Shown here: positions 1 to 9,671 of the stretch, piece by piece
Layout: each line of letters opens with the position of its first letter
Numbering within the stretch: position 1 is the stretch's first letter
Origin: Albidovulum sp.
GTDB lineage: Bacteria; Pseudomonadota; Alphaproteobacteria; Rhodobacterales; Rhodobacteraceae
Length of the DNA: 64,000 nt
Assembly: GCA_020637635.1 (NCBI GenBank)
Contig: JACKKB010000003.1
Span: 186,001 to 250,000, forward strand
Direction: 5' to 3'
Made by a program: the position numbers and the translations under genes
The notes under the pieces: generated by a model
Databases searched by the model: none
Told to the model about the DNA's origin: nothing
What the model saw: the letters and a program-made list of their open reading frames with translations, nothing else

Positions 1-1
1 C

Positions 2-925
<924 letters not shown>

Positions 926-956
926 GCGCCAGCCGGCACGAAGAATTCGTCACCAG

Positions 957-993
957 GCACGGGCGCAATAATGTTGCGCCCGTGCTTTCATTT
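957..993 (+). terminator. Rho-independent terminator-like hairpin between phaA and phaB
   Basis: A perfect 12-bp inverted repeat (left arm 957-968, GCACGGGCGCAA; right arm 974-985) encloses a 5-nt loop, TAATG, and is followed directly by TTTCATTT. It lies 31 bp after the phaA stop and 41 bp before the phaB start. Its form is that of an intrinsic terminator or attenuator. Only about 40 bp remain before phaB, so phaB is probably transcribed by partial read-through or from a promoter overlapping the hairpin. The structure is read directly from sequence; the function is inferred. Confidence 0.75.
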
Positions 994-1033
994 GGGTAAC
1001 AGGATTTCAAGGCAAATCCAACGAGGAGGAATC

Positions 1034-1759
1034 ATGTCGAGAGTTGCTCTGGTCACCGGAGGGTCGCGTGGTATCGGCGCGGCGATCTCTGTCGCGCTCA
1101 AGGCGGCAGGCTACAAGGTCGCGGCGAACTACGCCGGCAACGATGAAGCCGCAAATGCCTTTACCAAGGAGACCGGCATCCCGACCTACAAGTGGTCCGT
1201 CGCCGATTACGACGCCTGCGCGGCCGGCATTGCCAAGGTCGAGGCCGATCTCGGCCCGGTAGACGTGCTCGTGAACAATGCCGGCATCACCCGGGACGCG
1301 ATGTTCCACCGCATGACCCCCGCGCAGTGGAAAGAGGTGATCGACACCAACCTCTCGGGCCTCTTCAACATGACCCACCCGCTCTGGTCGGGCATGCGCG
1401 ACCGCAAGTTCGGCCGCGTCATCTCGATCTCCTCGATCAATGGCCAGAAGGGCCAGGCCGGCCAGGCGAACTATTCTGCCGCCAAATCGGGCGATCTCGG
1501 CTTTACCAAGGCGCTGGCGCAGGAAGGCGCACGCGCCGGCATCACCGTGAACGCGATCTGCCCGGGCTACATCGGGACCGAGATGGTCAGGGCCATCGAC
1601 GAGAAGGTGCTGAACGAACGGATCATTCCCCTGATTCCGGTCGGCCGGCTGGGCGAGCCGGAGGAGATCGCCCGGTGCGTGGTGTTCCTTGCTTCCGACG
1701 AGGCGGGATTCATCACCGGTTCGACCATTTCCGCCAACGGCGGTCAGTACTTCGTCTGA
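1034..1759 (+). CDS. phaB: Acetoacetyl-CoA reductase (NADPH)
   Basis: Reduces acetoacetyl-CoA to (R)-3-hydroxybutyryl-CoA, the monomer for polyhydroxybutyrate. It is a 241-residue short-chain dehydrogenase. The cofactor motif TGGSRGIG lies at residues 8-15, NNAGITRD in the middle, and the catalytic YSAAKSG follows a conserved serine. The C-terminal half contains the CPGYIGTEMV segment usual in PhaB. The ATG at 1034 is chosen because a strong Shine-Dalgarno sequence, GAGGAGGA, sits just upstream and the protein then begins exactly at the Rossmann fold. An in-frame start further upstream would fall inside the phaA-phaB hairpin. It is paired with phaA and followed by its own terminator-like hairpin. 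No PHA synthase lies within the window. Confidence 0.95.
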   Translation: MSRVALVTGGSRGIGAAISVALKAAGYKVAANYAGNDEAANAFTKETGIPTYKWSVADYDACAAGIAKVEADLGPVDVLVNNAGITRDAMFHRMTPAQWKEVIDTNLSGLFNMTHPLWSGMRDRKFGRVISISSINGQKGQAGQANYSAAKSGDLGFTKALAQEGARAGITVNAICPGYIGTEMVRAIDEKVLNERIIPLIPVGRLGEPEEIARCVVFLASDEAGFITGSTISANGGQYFV

Positions 1760-1777
1760 CCCTGACCTGGCGGACGG

Positions 1778-1804
1778 GGGCCGGTCTTCGCGGGCCGGCC
1801 CTTT
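1778..1804 (+). terminator. Probable terminator after phaB
   Basis: A 7-bp GC stem (GGGCCGG at 1778-1784, CCGGCCC at 1795-1801) with a 10-nt loop is followed by TTT. It lies 18 bp beyond the phaB stop and before the transporter gene. It fits an intrinsic terminator closing the pha transcript, though the T tract is short. Confidence 0.5.
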
Positions 1805-1878
1805 CGCATGTCTGTCGTGCGGACCGGCCGGGGGCGGCCGGGCCGTCGCGGAAGCACCGAGGCACGAAAGGAAGCCGC

Positions 1879-2748
1879 ATGACGCGGAAGGCAGCCACCG
1901 CGACCGGTTTTCTGGCGGTTCTTCTCTGGGCGCTGCTCGCGGCGCTCACGGTCGCGACGGCGCCGATGCCGGCCCTGCTTCTGAACGCCCTGACCTTTGC
2001 CATCGGCGGTGCCGCGGGCCTCGTCTGGATCGCAAGGAACGGCAGCTGGACGACGCTTGGCCGGGTGCCGCTCTGGGTCTACGGCTTCGGCATTGCCGGG
2101 CTTTTCCTCTACCATCTGTGCTACTTCACCGCGCTGCGGCTCGCGCCGCCAGCAGAGGCGAGCCTGATTGCCTACCTCTGGCCGCTCCTGATCGTGGTCT
2201 TTTCCGGATTCCTGCCCGGAGAGCGGCTGCGCCCCGGCCATCTCGCCGGCACGCTTCTGGCCTTTGCGGGCGCGGCGCTGATCGTGCTTGCGGGAGCCGA
2301 CGACGCGCCGCCAGGCCCCATGCGCCCGACCGGACAGGCGCTGGCCTTCCTCGCTGCGCTCATCTGGGCGAGCTACTCGGTGCTCTCGCGCCGCCTCGGC
2401 GCCATGCCAACGGCCACGGTAGCAATCTACTGCCTCGGCACCGCGATCCTGTCGGCAGCCGCGCATCTCGCCTGGGAGACCGCGGCCGCGCCGGCGGGTC
2501 CATGGGGCTGGCTTGCCTGCGCCGCGCTCGGCCTCGGGCCGGTCGGCCTCGCGTTCTACTTCTGGGACACCGGCGTCAAGCACGGCGACATCCAGCTTCT
2601 CGGCGTTCTCGCCTACGCGGCCCCGCTTCTGTCGACGCTGGTCCTCATCGTCGCGGGCATCGCCCCGGCGACGCCGCAGCTTGCCCTTTCCGCACTGATG
2701 ATCGCGGGTGGCGCGGCCCTCGCGGCGAGGGCCGGCCGCATGCGATAG
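1879..2748 (+). CDS. EamA/DMT-family exporter, YddG-like
   Basis: Predicted inner-membrane metabolite exporter of 289 residues with about ten hydrophobic segments arranged as two EamA repeats. The segment around ALRLAPPAEASLIAYLWPLL resembles the aromatic amino-acid exporter YddG and its relatives, so efflux of amino acids or related compounds is the best guess; the substrate is not shown by sequence. The ATG at 1879 is preceded by GAAAGGA at good spacing and begins the first membrane segment soon after. The open frame extends far upstream into phaB on a different register, which is coding-strand shadow and not an N-terminal extension. A terminator-like hairpin separates it from phaB, so it is probably transcribed independently. 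Confidence 0.85.
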   Translation: MTRKAATATGFLAVLLWALLAALTVATAPMPALLLNALTFAIGGAAGLVWIARNGSWTTLGRVPLWVYGFGIAGLFLYHLCYFTALRLAPPAEASLIAYLWPLLIVVFSGFLPGERLRPGHLAGTLLAFAGAALIVLAGADDAPPGPMRPTGQALAFLAALIWASYSVLSRRLGAMPTATVAIYCLGTAILSAAAHLAWETAAAPAGPWGWLACAALGLGPVGLAFYFWDTGVKHGDIQLLGVLAYAAPLLSTLVLIVAGIAPATPQLALSALMIAGGAALAARAGRMR

Positions 2749-2751
2749 GTC

Positions 2752-2919
2752 TCAGCTCTGGCTGAGCCGGGCAATCTCTTCCTTGATCCGCAATTTCTGC
2801 TTCTTCATCTCGGCGATCGCGAGATCGTCGGATCCGGGTTGCCGCTGTGCCTCCTCAACGGCCTCTGACAGGGATTGGTGTTTCTTGCGCAGCTCCTGCA
2901 GGTGCGAACCCAAGGACAT
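2752..2919 (-). CDS. YdcH/DUF465-like small coiled-coil protein
   Basis: A 55-residue protein beginning MSLGSHLQELRKKHQSLSEA and ending EEIARLSQS. It is almost entirely charged amphipathic helix, as expected for the small YdcH (DUF465) family common in alphaproteobacteria, whose function is not established. The ATG is preceded by GGGAG about nine bases upstream. It lies convergent to the EamA gene, with only 3 bp between their stop codons, and is the last of three minus-strand genes. Recognition rests on length, the paired heptad-like charged helices and the start motif. Confidence 0.8.
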   Translation of the reverse strand: MSLGSHLQELRKKHQSLSEAVEEAQRQPGSDDLAIAEMKKQKLRIKEEIARLSQS

Positions 2920-3037
2920 CGGCGTTTCTCCCTTTCTGTGAAACCTGTCACGATCCCATCACATTCCTTGAGTCGTGTCACCACCTGCCTGCGGCGCCCG
3001 CCGCACTGCGTCGAAATGAACGCCCGATTGCGCGACT

Positions 3038-3823
3038 TCAGCGCGATTGCAGCACCAGCGCGCCCGCCTCGCGCAGCACCGCTCGGGCCGCTTCGGTCTG
3101 ATCGTCGCCATCGCCCAGATGCGCCGGCCCCGCATGCAGGATGAAGGGCGCGAGCAGTCGGAAGGCCCCGCGCCCGCCCTTGCGGCAGAAAACGATCACG
3201 CGGCCCGCCGGACGCCCGTCCCGCGGGGAGATCGGCAACACCACGAGACTGCCCGCGCGCCCCTCGAGCGCGGCGACGAGTTCCGGCAGCCGCTCCGCCG
3301 CCTGGATCATCGTGAGACCGCCGCCGGGCCGCAGCCGCCGCAACGCGACCGACACCCACTCTGACAGCGGCAGCGCCTCGCGCAGCGCGCGTTCGCGCCC
3401 GGCATCGCGCGCCGCGGTGCCGCCATCCTTCGGATAGTAGGGCGGGTTTGCAAGAACATGGTCGAAGCTCCGCCCCCGAAGCTCCTCGGGCAAGGCGGCG
3501 ATATCGGCCACGCTCACGGCAAGATCGATCCCGTTGGCCGCCGCGTTGGCCCGTGCAAGCGCGCCGTAGCCCGGTTGCAGCTCGACCCCGTGAAGCGCGA
3601 GCCCCGGCACCCGGGAAGCGAGACAGAGACTGGCCACCCCCGCCCCGCAGCCAAGCTCCAGCACGCTGTCGCCTGCCCGCGCCGGCACCGCGGCCGCCAG
3701 CAGAACCGGATCCATTGCCGCACGGTAGCCGTCGCGCGGCTGCGCCACGACGAGCCTTCCGCCCAGAAACCCGTCCCGCGTGAGCTCGGCCTCGGAAAAC
3801 GGCTCAGACCGCAATGCCCGCAT
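3038..3823 (-). CDS. Class I SAM methyltransferase, TrmN6-like (tRNA1Val adenine-37 N6)
   Basis: A 261-residue N6-adenine methyltransferase. The SAM-binding motif VLELGCGAGVASL is followed about 60 residues later by the catalytic NPPYYPKDGG of adenine-N6 methyltransferases. A methionine after DGYRAAMDP matches TrmN6 proteins, which modify adenine 37 of tRNA1Val; family membership is visible, the substrate is inferred. The start MRALRSEPFSEAEL at 3823 places the gene 20 bp inside the end of the DUF2007 gene, which suggests translational coupling. A longer frame up to 3892 exists but only re-reads DUF2007 in another register. YdcH follows after about 120 bp. Confidence 0.8.
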   Translation of the reverse strand: MRALRSEPFSEAELTRDGFLGGRLVVAQPRDGYRAAMDPVLLAAAVPARAGDSVLELGCGAGVASLCLASRVPGLALHGVELQPGYGALARANAAANGIDLAVSVADIAALPEELRGRSFDHVLANPPYYPKDGGTAARDAGRERALREALPLSEWVSVALRRLRPGGGLTMIQAAERLPELVAALEGRAGSLVVLPISPRDGRPAGRVIVFCRKGGRGAFRLLAPFILHAGPAHLGDGDDQTEAARAVLREAGALVLQSR

Positions 3824-4013
3824 CCTTGACGATGGCGCGGGCCATGAAGAGATCGGCGTCGCGCACCATGAGGCGGCGCGGCAATATGCCAATGCCGCCT
3901 TCGAGCACGCTCATGTGGACGTCCATCTCAAACGTGGCTATATCCTCGGCGTCTAGAAGAGCGGTCACGTAAGCGATGATGGTCGGGTCAGTGGTGCGCA
4001 GTAGCTCTTTCAT
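3804..4013 (-). CDS. DUF2007 family protein
   Basis: A 69-residue protein beginning MKELLRTTDPTIIAYVTALL. The DUF2007 fold is a small ACT/PII-like domain sometimes annotated as a putative signal-transducing protein; no molecular role is established. The start at 4013 is chosen because it begins the domain exactly, although the Shine-Dalgarno match upstream is poor. An in-frame codon at 4091 would add residues that do not resemble the family and would run into the divergent polyprenyl synthase. It overlaps the start of the methyltransferase by 20 bp and diverges from the polyprenyl synthase across 52 bp. Confidence 0.8.
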   Translation of the reverse strand: MKELLRTTDPTIIAYVTALLDAEDIATFEMDVHMSVLEGGIGILPRRLMVRDADLFMARAIVKDAGIAV

Positions 4014-4065
4014 GGGAGTCAGATAAGGACAGAGCCACGGCTTTGTCGAGGCAGACGGGCGACGC

Positions 4066-5067
4066 ATGAGCTTGGACGAAACGGCGCGCAAACCACACGA
4101 CCTTATGGCCGCCTATCTGGCGACCGACATGGAACGTGTGAATGCACTGATCCGTGATCGCATGGTCTCCGAACACGCGCCGCGGATTCCGGAGGTCACG
4201 CGCCATCTGGTCGAAGCCGGCGGCAAGCGCCTGCGCCCGATGCTGACGCTCGCCGCGGCGCGGCTCTGCGGCTATGAGGGCGACCACCACATCCGGCTGG
4301 CGGCGACCGTCGAGTTCATCCACACCGCGACTCTCCTGCATGACGACGTGGTCGACGAGAGCGCCCAGCGCCGCGGCCGCCCGACCGCCAACCTTCTGTG
4401 GGACAACAAGTCTTCGGTTCTGGTGGGCGACTATCTCTTCTCGCGGTCCTTCCAGCTCATGGTCGAGACGGAATCCCTGCGCGTGCTCGACATCCTGTCG
4501 AACGCCTCCGCGACGATCGCCGAGGGCGAGGTTCTGCAGCTGACCGCCTCGCAGGATCTGAGCACCGACGAGGCGCTCTATCTGAAGGTGATCCGCGGCA
4601 AGACGGCGGCACTCTTTTCGGCCGCGACCGAGGTCGGCGGCATCATCGCCGGGGCCTCCGAAGAGCGTATCGAGGCGCTGCGCATCTATGGTGACGCGCT
4701 CGGCATCGCCTTCCAGATCGTCGACGACCTCCTCGACTATGGCGGCAAGAGCGCCGTGATCGGCAAGAACACGGGCGACGATTTCCGCGAACGCAAGCTC
4801 ACGTTGCCGGTGATCAAGGCGGTGGCCCGCGCCAGCGAGGAAGAACGTGCCTTCTGGCGCCGTGCGATCGAGAAAGGCGACCAGCGCGCAGGGGATCTCG
4901 ACCGTGCCATGGCGCTACTGGCCCGCCACGGCGCCATGGAGATGGCGCGCTCCGAGGCTCTCGACTGGGCGGATCGCGCCAAGCGCGCGCTTTCGATCCT
5001 TCCCGATCACGAACTGAAGGGCATGCTGGCCGCTCTCGCCGACTACGTCGTGGCGCGGGTCAGCTGA
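4066..5067 (+). CDS. ispB: All-trans polyprenyl diphosphate synthase (octa-/decaprenyl)
   Basis: Elongates farnesyl diphosphate with isopentenyl diphosphate to make the long side chain of ubiquinone. The protein has 333 residues. The first aspartate-rich motif DDVVD lies at 93-97 in LLHDDVVDESAQRRG, and the second, DDLLD, at 220-224 in FQIVDDLLDYGG; GGKRLRP at 52-58 is the substrate-binding signature. Length and motifs match the octaprenyl/decaprenyl group; alphaproteobacteria usually make UQ-10, so a decaprenyl product is likely, but chain length cannot be read here. It converges on ispE, another isoprenoid gene, with an 8-bp overlap at the stops. Confidence 0.93.
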   Translation: MSLDETARKPHDLMAAYLATDMERVNALIRDRMVSEHAPRIPEVTRHLVEAGGKRLRPMLTLAAARLCGYEGDHHIRLAATVEFIHTATLLHDDVVDESAQRRGRPTANLLWDNKSSVLVGDYLFSRSFQLMVETESLRVLDILSNASATIAEGEVLQLTASQDLSTDEALYLKVIRGKTAALFSAATEVGGIIAGASEERIEALRIYGDALGIAFQIVDDLLDYGGKSAVIGKNTGDDFRERKLTLPVIKAVARASEEERAFWRRAIEKGDQRAGDLDRAMALLARHGAMEMARSEALDWADRAKRALSILPDHELKGMLAALADYVVARVS

Positions 5068-5917
5068 CCGCGCCGAGAATCTCGGCCGCCACCACCCACC
5101 AGCCCCTCTCCGCCGCTGCGATCCGCGCCTGGGCCGCCTCTGCCGCCGCCAGGTCCGCGAAGAGACCGAAACAGGTTGCGCCCGAGCCCGACATTCGCGC
5201 CAGCGGCGCCCCGGCCGCGCCGAGTGAATCGAGCACGCCGCCGATCGCAGGCACCAGCCCCCGGGCTGGCGCCTCAAGATCGTTGCGGCCCTGCGCGAGC
5301 CAGCCGGAGAGCTCCGCAAACGTGGCGAAGCGGGTCGGAAGAGACGGCAGCGGCGGGTTCTCGCGCGTCGCGAGTGCGGCAAAGACCGAAGGCGTCGATA
5401 ACGGGATGCGCGGGTTGACGAGCACCAGTGCCGCACCCTTCGGCAACGCGGCGCAAGGCTCGATCCGTTCGCCGATGCCTCCAATCCGCGCGGGACGCCC
5501 CGCAAGACAGACCGGCACATCGGCCCCGAGCGTCAGCACCGCCTCGGCCGCGGGCATGGCCTGCCCCGTCATCGCCGCGACAAGCCTCAGCGCCGCCGCC
5601 GCATCGGCCGAGCCGCCGCCAATGCCGGAGGCGACCGGCAGATGCTTGTCGAGGGTAAGCCGCAGCCCGGGCGGCCGGTCGAAAAGCCGCGCCGCGCGCA
5701 GCACCAGATTGTCGGTTCGCGTGACCCCGTCGGCCAGCCCTGCCGCCTCGGGGCCCGTCACGCTGAGCGCGAGATGCGCTGCCGGTGTCGCGCGCAACCG
5801 GTCGCCAACCCCGGCAAAGACGACGAGACTGTCGAGCAGGTGATAGCCGTCCGCCCGCCGCCCCGTCACATGCAACGCCAGATTGACCTTGGCCGGCGCG
5901 AAGACCTCAACCGCCAT
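5060..5917 (-). CDS. ispE: 4-diphosphocytidyl-2-C-methyl-D-erythritol kinase
   Basis: GHMP-family kinase of the MEP isoprenoid pathway that phosphorylates CDP-methylerythritol. The protein has 285 residues from the ATG at 5917. FAPAKVNLALHVTGRR opens the protein, PVASGIGGGSADAAAAL is the ATP-binding GHMP motif, and MSGSGATCFGLF is the third motif. An in-frame TTG at 5932 has a better-spaced purine-rich stretch (GAAGGAAGAAGG) and would add five residues, so the start is not settled. It overlaps the 3' end of the upstream TPR gene by about 11 bp. The stop overlaps that of the convergent polyprenyl synthase. Confidence 0.93.
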   Translation of the reverse strand: MAVEVFAPAKVNLALHVTGRRADGYHLLDSLVVFAGVGDRLRATPAAHLALSVTGPEAAGLADGVTRTDNLVLRAARLFDRPPGLRLTLDKHLPVASGIGGGSADAAAALRLVAAMTGQAMPAAEAVLTLGADVPVCLAGRPARIGGIGERIEPCAALPKGAALVLVNPRIPLSTPSVFAALATRENPPLPSLPTRFATFAELSGWLAQGRNDLEAPARGLVPAIGGVLDSLGAAGAPLARMSGSGATCFGLFADLAAAEAAQARIAAAERGWWVVAAEILGAVS

Positions 5918-7658
5918 TCTTGCTGACGGCAAGCGGCTCCGCGCCTTCTTCCTTCAGAACCGCGTCGAGACCGACCTCCAGCTTGCGCCGGATCCGCGCC
6001 GCCTCGGCATCGGTATCGGGCTCGAACGAAAGCGCGCGCTTCCACTGGAACTCTGCCTCGCGCTTGCGGCCAACCGCCCAGAAGACATCGCCAAGGTGAT
6101 CGTTCACCACCGGGTCGACCGGCGTGAGCTGCACGGCGCGCTCCATCTGCGTCACCGACTCGTCGTAGCGGCCAAGCCGGTAGAGCGCCCAGCCGAGGCT
6201 GTCGACGATGGCGCCGTCGTCGGGGCGCGCGGATACCGCGCGCTCGATGAGCGAGAGGGCCTCGTCGTAGTTCTCCTTCCGCTCGAGGTAGGAATAGCCA
6301 AGGTAGTTCAGAACCTGCGGCTGATCCGGGCTGAGCGCCAGCGCACGGCGGAAATCGGCCTCGGCCTCGGCCCATTTGCCGAGCCGCTCTTCGCAGATGC
6401 CGCGCGTGTAATAGACCGGCCATTGCCCGCGTTGATCCGCGCCGAGGTTGGCGATCGCATTGTCGTAGGCCACGACGGCATCGGCGAACTTCTCCTTGCG
6501 CCGGTAGGCATCGCCAAGCGTCGACCAGACATCGGCGCGGTCCGGGTTCGACCGGCTCAGCTGCTGAAGCGCCTCGATCGCGGCGTCGTAGCGGTCGGAC
6601 GCGGACAGCGCATCGACCCGGCCGAGCGCCGCCACCACGTAGGACGGGCTTGTCGGCGGCACCTTGTCGAAGCTCGCGATGGCGAGGTCATACTGCTTCT
6701 GCTGCGTCAGGATCGACGCCGAGAGAAGGGCGAAATCGTCGTTCGCGGGCGCCAGATACTCCGCGACCCGCGCATAGGCCAGTGCGCTGATGTCGCTCGT
6801 CTCGCCGGTCAGGGCATTCGCGACCGTGTAGAACACCTCCGCCTCGCCGTCGCGCGCACCGCTGACCACGTCGAAGGGCAGTGTCTCTCCCGCCTTCAGC
6901 CGCGCGCGCAGCTTCTCGAGCTCTGACCCGCCGCCGGCGCCGAAGGTCTTGTCGATGAGTTCCAGCGCGGACGGGTTGCGTTCCAGCTGGCTGAGGATCT
7001 CGGCATGGGCGATGACCCCGCGGCGTGTCGCCTTGAGCGGGCCGCCGGCATCGCCGGAAAAGATCTTGTCGGCACCCTCGAAATCGCCTGCCGAGGCGAG
7101 CGCCAGCGCCTTGTGGTAGAGTCCGAAGGATCTGAGCCCGCTGCCTGAGGCGACCTCGTCGAAGGCTGCCGTCGCATCCGACATCCGCCCCAGCCCCACC
7201 AGCGCCCAGGCGCGGAACAGTCCGTCGACGAGCTGACCGCCCGTGCGACCGCTCTCGAGCGCGGCAATCGCGCCCTCGTAATCCTCACGCTCGACCAGAT
7301 CGGCCAGGACAACCATGTCGGCGATCTGACTGCGCGCGCTTGCGCTCGTGGGCATGGTCCGTGCCACCGGGATTGCCTTGGCGACGTCGCCACGGCCGAC
7401 GAGGGCAATGATCAGGTTGCCCATCAGGTCGGCATTCCCCGGATCGACCGCCAGCGCGCGGGCGAAGAAGTCGGCGGCATCCGAATAGTCGGATTCGAGA
7501 CTGGCGAGCCGGGCCGCCAGATAGGGGCCGGCAACACCGTCGGCGCCACGCGCCGGTCCGGCCAATCCGAAGGCAAGGGCCAGAACCGGAGCCAGCGCCG
7601 GGGCCAGCGCCGAGGCCAGCCGGCGCGGGTGCAACATCGGGCGTCTTTTGCTCGTCAC
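5907..7658 (-). CDS. Large periplasmic/secreted TPR-repeat protein
   Basis: A 583-residue protein with an Ala/Leu-rich signal peptide ending near GPARGADG, followed by tetratricopeptide repeats over most of its length. Clear TPR units include ADFFARALAVDPGNADL and several in the C-terminal half such as AEADFRRALALSPDQPQVLNYLG. TPR arrays bind partner proteins; the partner is unknown. The GTG at 7658 is preferred over the ATG eight codons later because GAGGAG sits nine bases upstream and the longer form gives a basic n-region (MTSKRRPMLHPRR). It precedes and slightly overlaps ispE. The final residues EGAEPLAVSKNGG are polar. Confidence 0.85.
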   Translation of the reverse strand: MTSKRRPMLHPRRLASALAPALAPVLALAFGLAGPARGADGVAGPYLAARLASLESDYSDAADFFARALAVDPGNADLMGNLIIALVGRGDVAKAIPVARTMPTSASARSQIADMVVLADLVEREDYEGAIAALESGRTGGQLVDGLFRAWALVGLGRMSDATAAFDEVASGSGLRSFGLYHKALALASAGDFEGADKIFSGDAGGPLKATRRGVIAHAEILSQLERNPSALELIDKTFGAGGGSELEKLRARLKAGETLPFDVVSGARDGEAEVFYTVANALTGETSDISALAYARVAEYLAPANDDFALLSASILTQQKQYDLAIASFDKVPPTSPSYVVAALGRVDALSASDRYDAAIEALQQLSRSNPDRADVWSTLGDAYRRKEKFADAVVAYDNAIANLGADQRGQWPVYYTRGICEERLGKWAEAEADFRRALALSPDQPQVLNYLGYSYLERKENYDEALSLIERAVSARPDDGAIVDSLGWALYRLGRYDESVTQMERAVQLTPVDPVVNDHLGDVFWAVGRKREAEFQWKRALSFEPDTDAEAARIRRKLEVGLDAVLKEEGAEPLAVSKNGG

Positions 7659-7781
7659 GGCGGCACGCTCCTCGAAAAACTGCGAAGGACCCTAGTGCGC
7701 CCCACCGCGCAAGGCAATGCGGACCACCCCGGGCGACCCTCCGCTGGGGGCCCTTTTGCCGACAATGTGAGCGAACCGGCC

Positions 7782-9431
7782 TCACATGTTGGGGTAGTTC
7801 GGCCCGTCGCCCCCCTGCGGGGTGGTCCAGTTGATGTTCTGGCTCGGGTCCTTGATGTCGCAGGTCTTGCAGTGGACACAGTTCTGGAAGTTGATCTGGA
7901 ACCGTGCCTCGGCACCTTCGCCGATCACCTCGTAGACGCCGGCCGGGCAATAGCGCTGCGCCGGTTCGTCGTATTTCGGCAGGTTCACCGCGATCGGCAC
8001 CGATGCGTCCTTGAGCCTGAGGTGGCAGGGCTGGTTTTCCTCGTGGTTGGTGAAGCTGAACGACACGTTCGTCAGCCGGTCGAACGAAAGGACGCCGTCG
8101 GGCTTCGGATAGTCGATCTTCGGGAACTTCGACGCCTCGCCGGTCGCGGCCGCGTCGGTCTTTCCGTGCTTCAGCGTCCCGAGGAGGGAGAGGCCAAAGA
8201 GGTTGTTCGTCCACATGTCGAACCCGCCGAGCACCAGGCTGGCGGCCATGCCCCATTTCGACCAGATCGGCTTGACGTTGCGAACCTTCTTGAGGTCCTT
8301 CGCGACCGGACCCGACCGCAGGTCGGTCTCGTAGGCCGAAAGCTCGTCGCCGGCGCGGCCCTGAGCGATGGCCGCCGCCGCCGCTTCCGCAGCCGCGATG
8401 CCGGACAACATCGCATTGTGGTTCCCCTTGATCCGCGGCACGTTCACGAGACCCGCCGAACAGCCCAGAAGCGCCACCCCCGGCGCCACCACTTTCGGGA
8501 TCGACTGCCAGCCGCCCTCGCTGATCGCCCGCGCGCCATAGGCCACCCGCTTGCCGCCCTTCAGAAGCTCGGCCACCAGCGGGTGATGCTTGAAGCGCTG
8601 GAATTCCATATAGGGGTAGAGATGCGGGTTCCGGTAATTCAGATGCACGACGAAGCCGACGTAAACCTGATTGTTCTCGAGGTGATAGATGAACGACCCG
8701 CCCCCGGCGGTCTTGCCCAGCGGCCAGCCGGCGGTATGCGTGACCGTGCCCTCGCGGTGCTTGGCGGGGTCGATCTCCCAGATCTCCTTCATGCCGATGC
8801 CGAACTTCTGCGGGCAGTGCCCATTCGAGAGGTCGTATCTCGCGATCACCTCCTTGGCGAGCGACCCGCGCACCCCCTCGGAGAGGAACACATACTTGCC
8901 GTGCAGCTCCAGCCCCGGCTCGTAGTTCGGCCCCGGCGTGCCATCGGAGTTCAGCCCCATGACCCCGGCGACAACGCCCTTCACGCCGCCCTTGTCGTCG
9001 TAGACGAGCTCGGAACCCGCAAAGCCCGGGAAGATCTCGACGCCGAGCGCCTCGGCCTGTTCGGCCATCCAGCGGCAGACATTGCCCATCGAGACGATGT
9101 ACTTGCCATGGTTCGACATCAGCGGCGGCATCGGCCAGTTGGGAATCCGCATCTGCCCCGAAGGCCCGAGGATGTAGAAATTGTCGCGCTTCACCTCGAC
9201 CTTGATCGGCGCGCCCTTCGCCTTCCAGTCCGGGATCAGCGCATCGAGCCCGGAGGTGTCGAGAACCGCCCCGGAGAGGATATGCGCGCCGACCTCCGAC
9301 CCTTTCTCGAGAACGACCACGCCCAGATCGGGATCGAGCTGCTTGAGGCGGATCGCGGCCGAAAGACCGGCCGGCCCAGCCCCGACGATGACGACGTCAT
9401 ACTCCATCGATTCACGGATCATCTCGGTCAT
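7782..9431 (-). CDS. Electron transfer flavoprotein-ubiquinone oxidoreductase
   Basis: Passes electrons from ETF, reduced by acyl-CoA dehydrogenases, to the membrane quinone pool. It has 549 residues, normal for the family. The FAD-binding VIVGAGPAGLSAAIRL is near residue 15. The membrane/quinone region includes the SEGVRGSLAKEV and NVPRIKGNHNAMLSG segments. The C-terminal 4Fe-4S site has four cysteines, RYCPAGVY and NCVHCKTCD. The ATG at 9431 follows AAGGGGA. A much longer open frame reaches 11270 on this strand but crosses greA and another plus-strand gene and is shadow. ETF alpha/beta genes are not in the window; an acyl-CoA dehydrogenase that would feed this enzyme lies about 4 kb away. 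Confidence 0.96.
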   Translation of the reverse strand: MTEMIRESMEYDVVIVGAGPAGLSAAIRLKQLDPDLGVVVLEKGSEVGAHILSGAVLDTSGLDALIPDWKAKGAPIKVEVKRDNFYILGPSGQMRIPNWPMPPLMSNHGKYIVSMGNVCRWMAEQAEALGVEIFPGFAGSELVYDDKGGVKGVVAGVMGLNSDGTPGPNYEPGLELHGKYVFLSEGVRGSLAKEVIARYDLSNGHCPQKFGIGMKEIWEIDPAKHREGTVTHTAGWPLGKTAGGGSFIYHLENNQVYVGFVVHLNYRNPHLYPYMEFQRFKHHPLVAELLKGGKRVAYGARAISEGGWQSIPKVVAPGVALLGCSAGLVNVPRIKGNHNAMLSGIAAAEAAAAAIAQGRAGDELSAYETDLRSGPVAKDLKKVRNVKPIWSKWGMAASLVLGGFDMWTNNLFGLSLLGTLKHGKTDAAATGEASKFPKIDYPKPDGVLSFDRLTNVSFSFTNHEENQPCHLRLKDASVPIAVNLPKYDEPAQRYCPAGVYEVIGEGAEARFQINFQNCVHCKTCDIKDPSQNINWTTPQGGDGPNYPNM

Positions 9432-9585
9432 TCTGTCCCCTTGGATCAAGGCCTGCCATTCCGGTCGCGCAAGATCGTTAGCCCAGCAGGATGCGCGACG
9501 CAACAATGACGCCGGATGTTTCGACCGGCCGGGTCCGGGATGCGGCGAATTCCGGCTCCGATTTCGCCGCCGCGGGAGCCCGCTA

Positions 9586-9614
9586 TTGACGCCAGGACGC
9601 TTCCCGGCTTTACA
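9586..9614 (+). promoter_or_regulatory. Candidate promoter for greA
   Basis: TTGACG at 9586-9591 is separated by 17 bp from TTTACA at 9609-9614, giving a sigma-70-like -35/-10 pair about 58 bp upstream of the greA start. The -35 matches well and the -10 only moderately. It lies in the 240-bp divergent region shared with ETF-QO. Confidence 0.4.
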
Positions 9615-9671
9615 GCCACGTGTTTGCGCGGGAAACTGGCATTCTGGACCGACGGCAGCCGACAGAGCGAT

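Noticed and set aside
7765..7787. 7-bp inverted repeat ATGTGAG...CTCACAT overlapping the ETF-QO stop.
   Set aside because: Short stem, long loop and no T tract; expected by chance.
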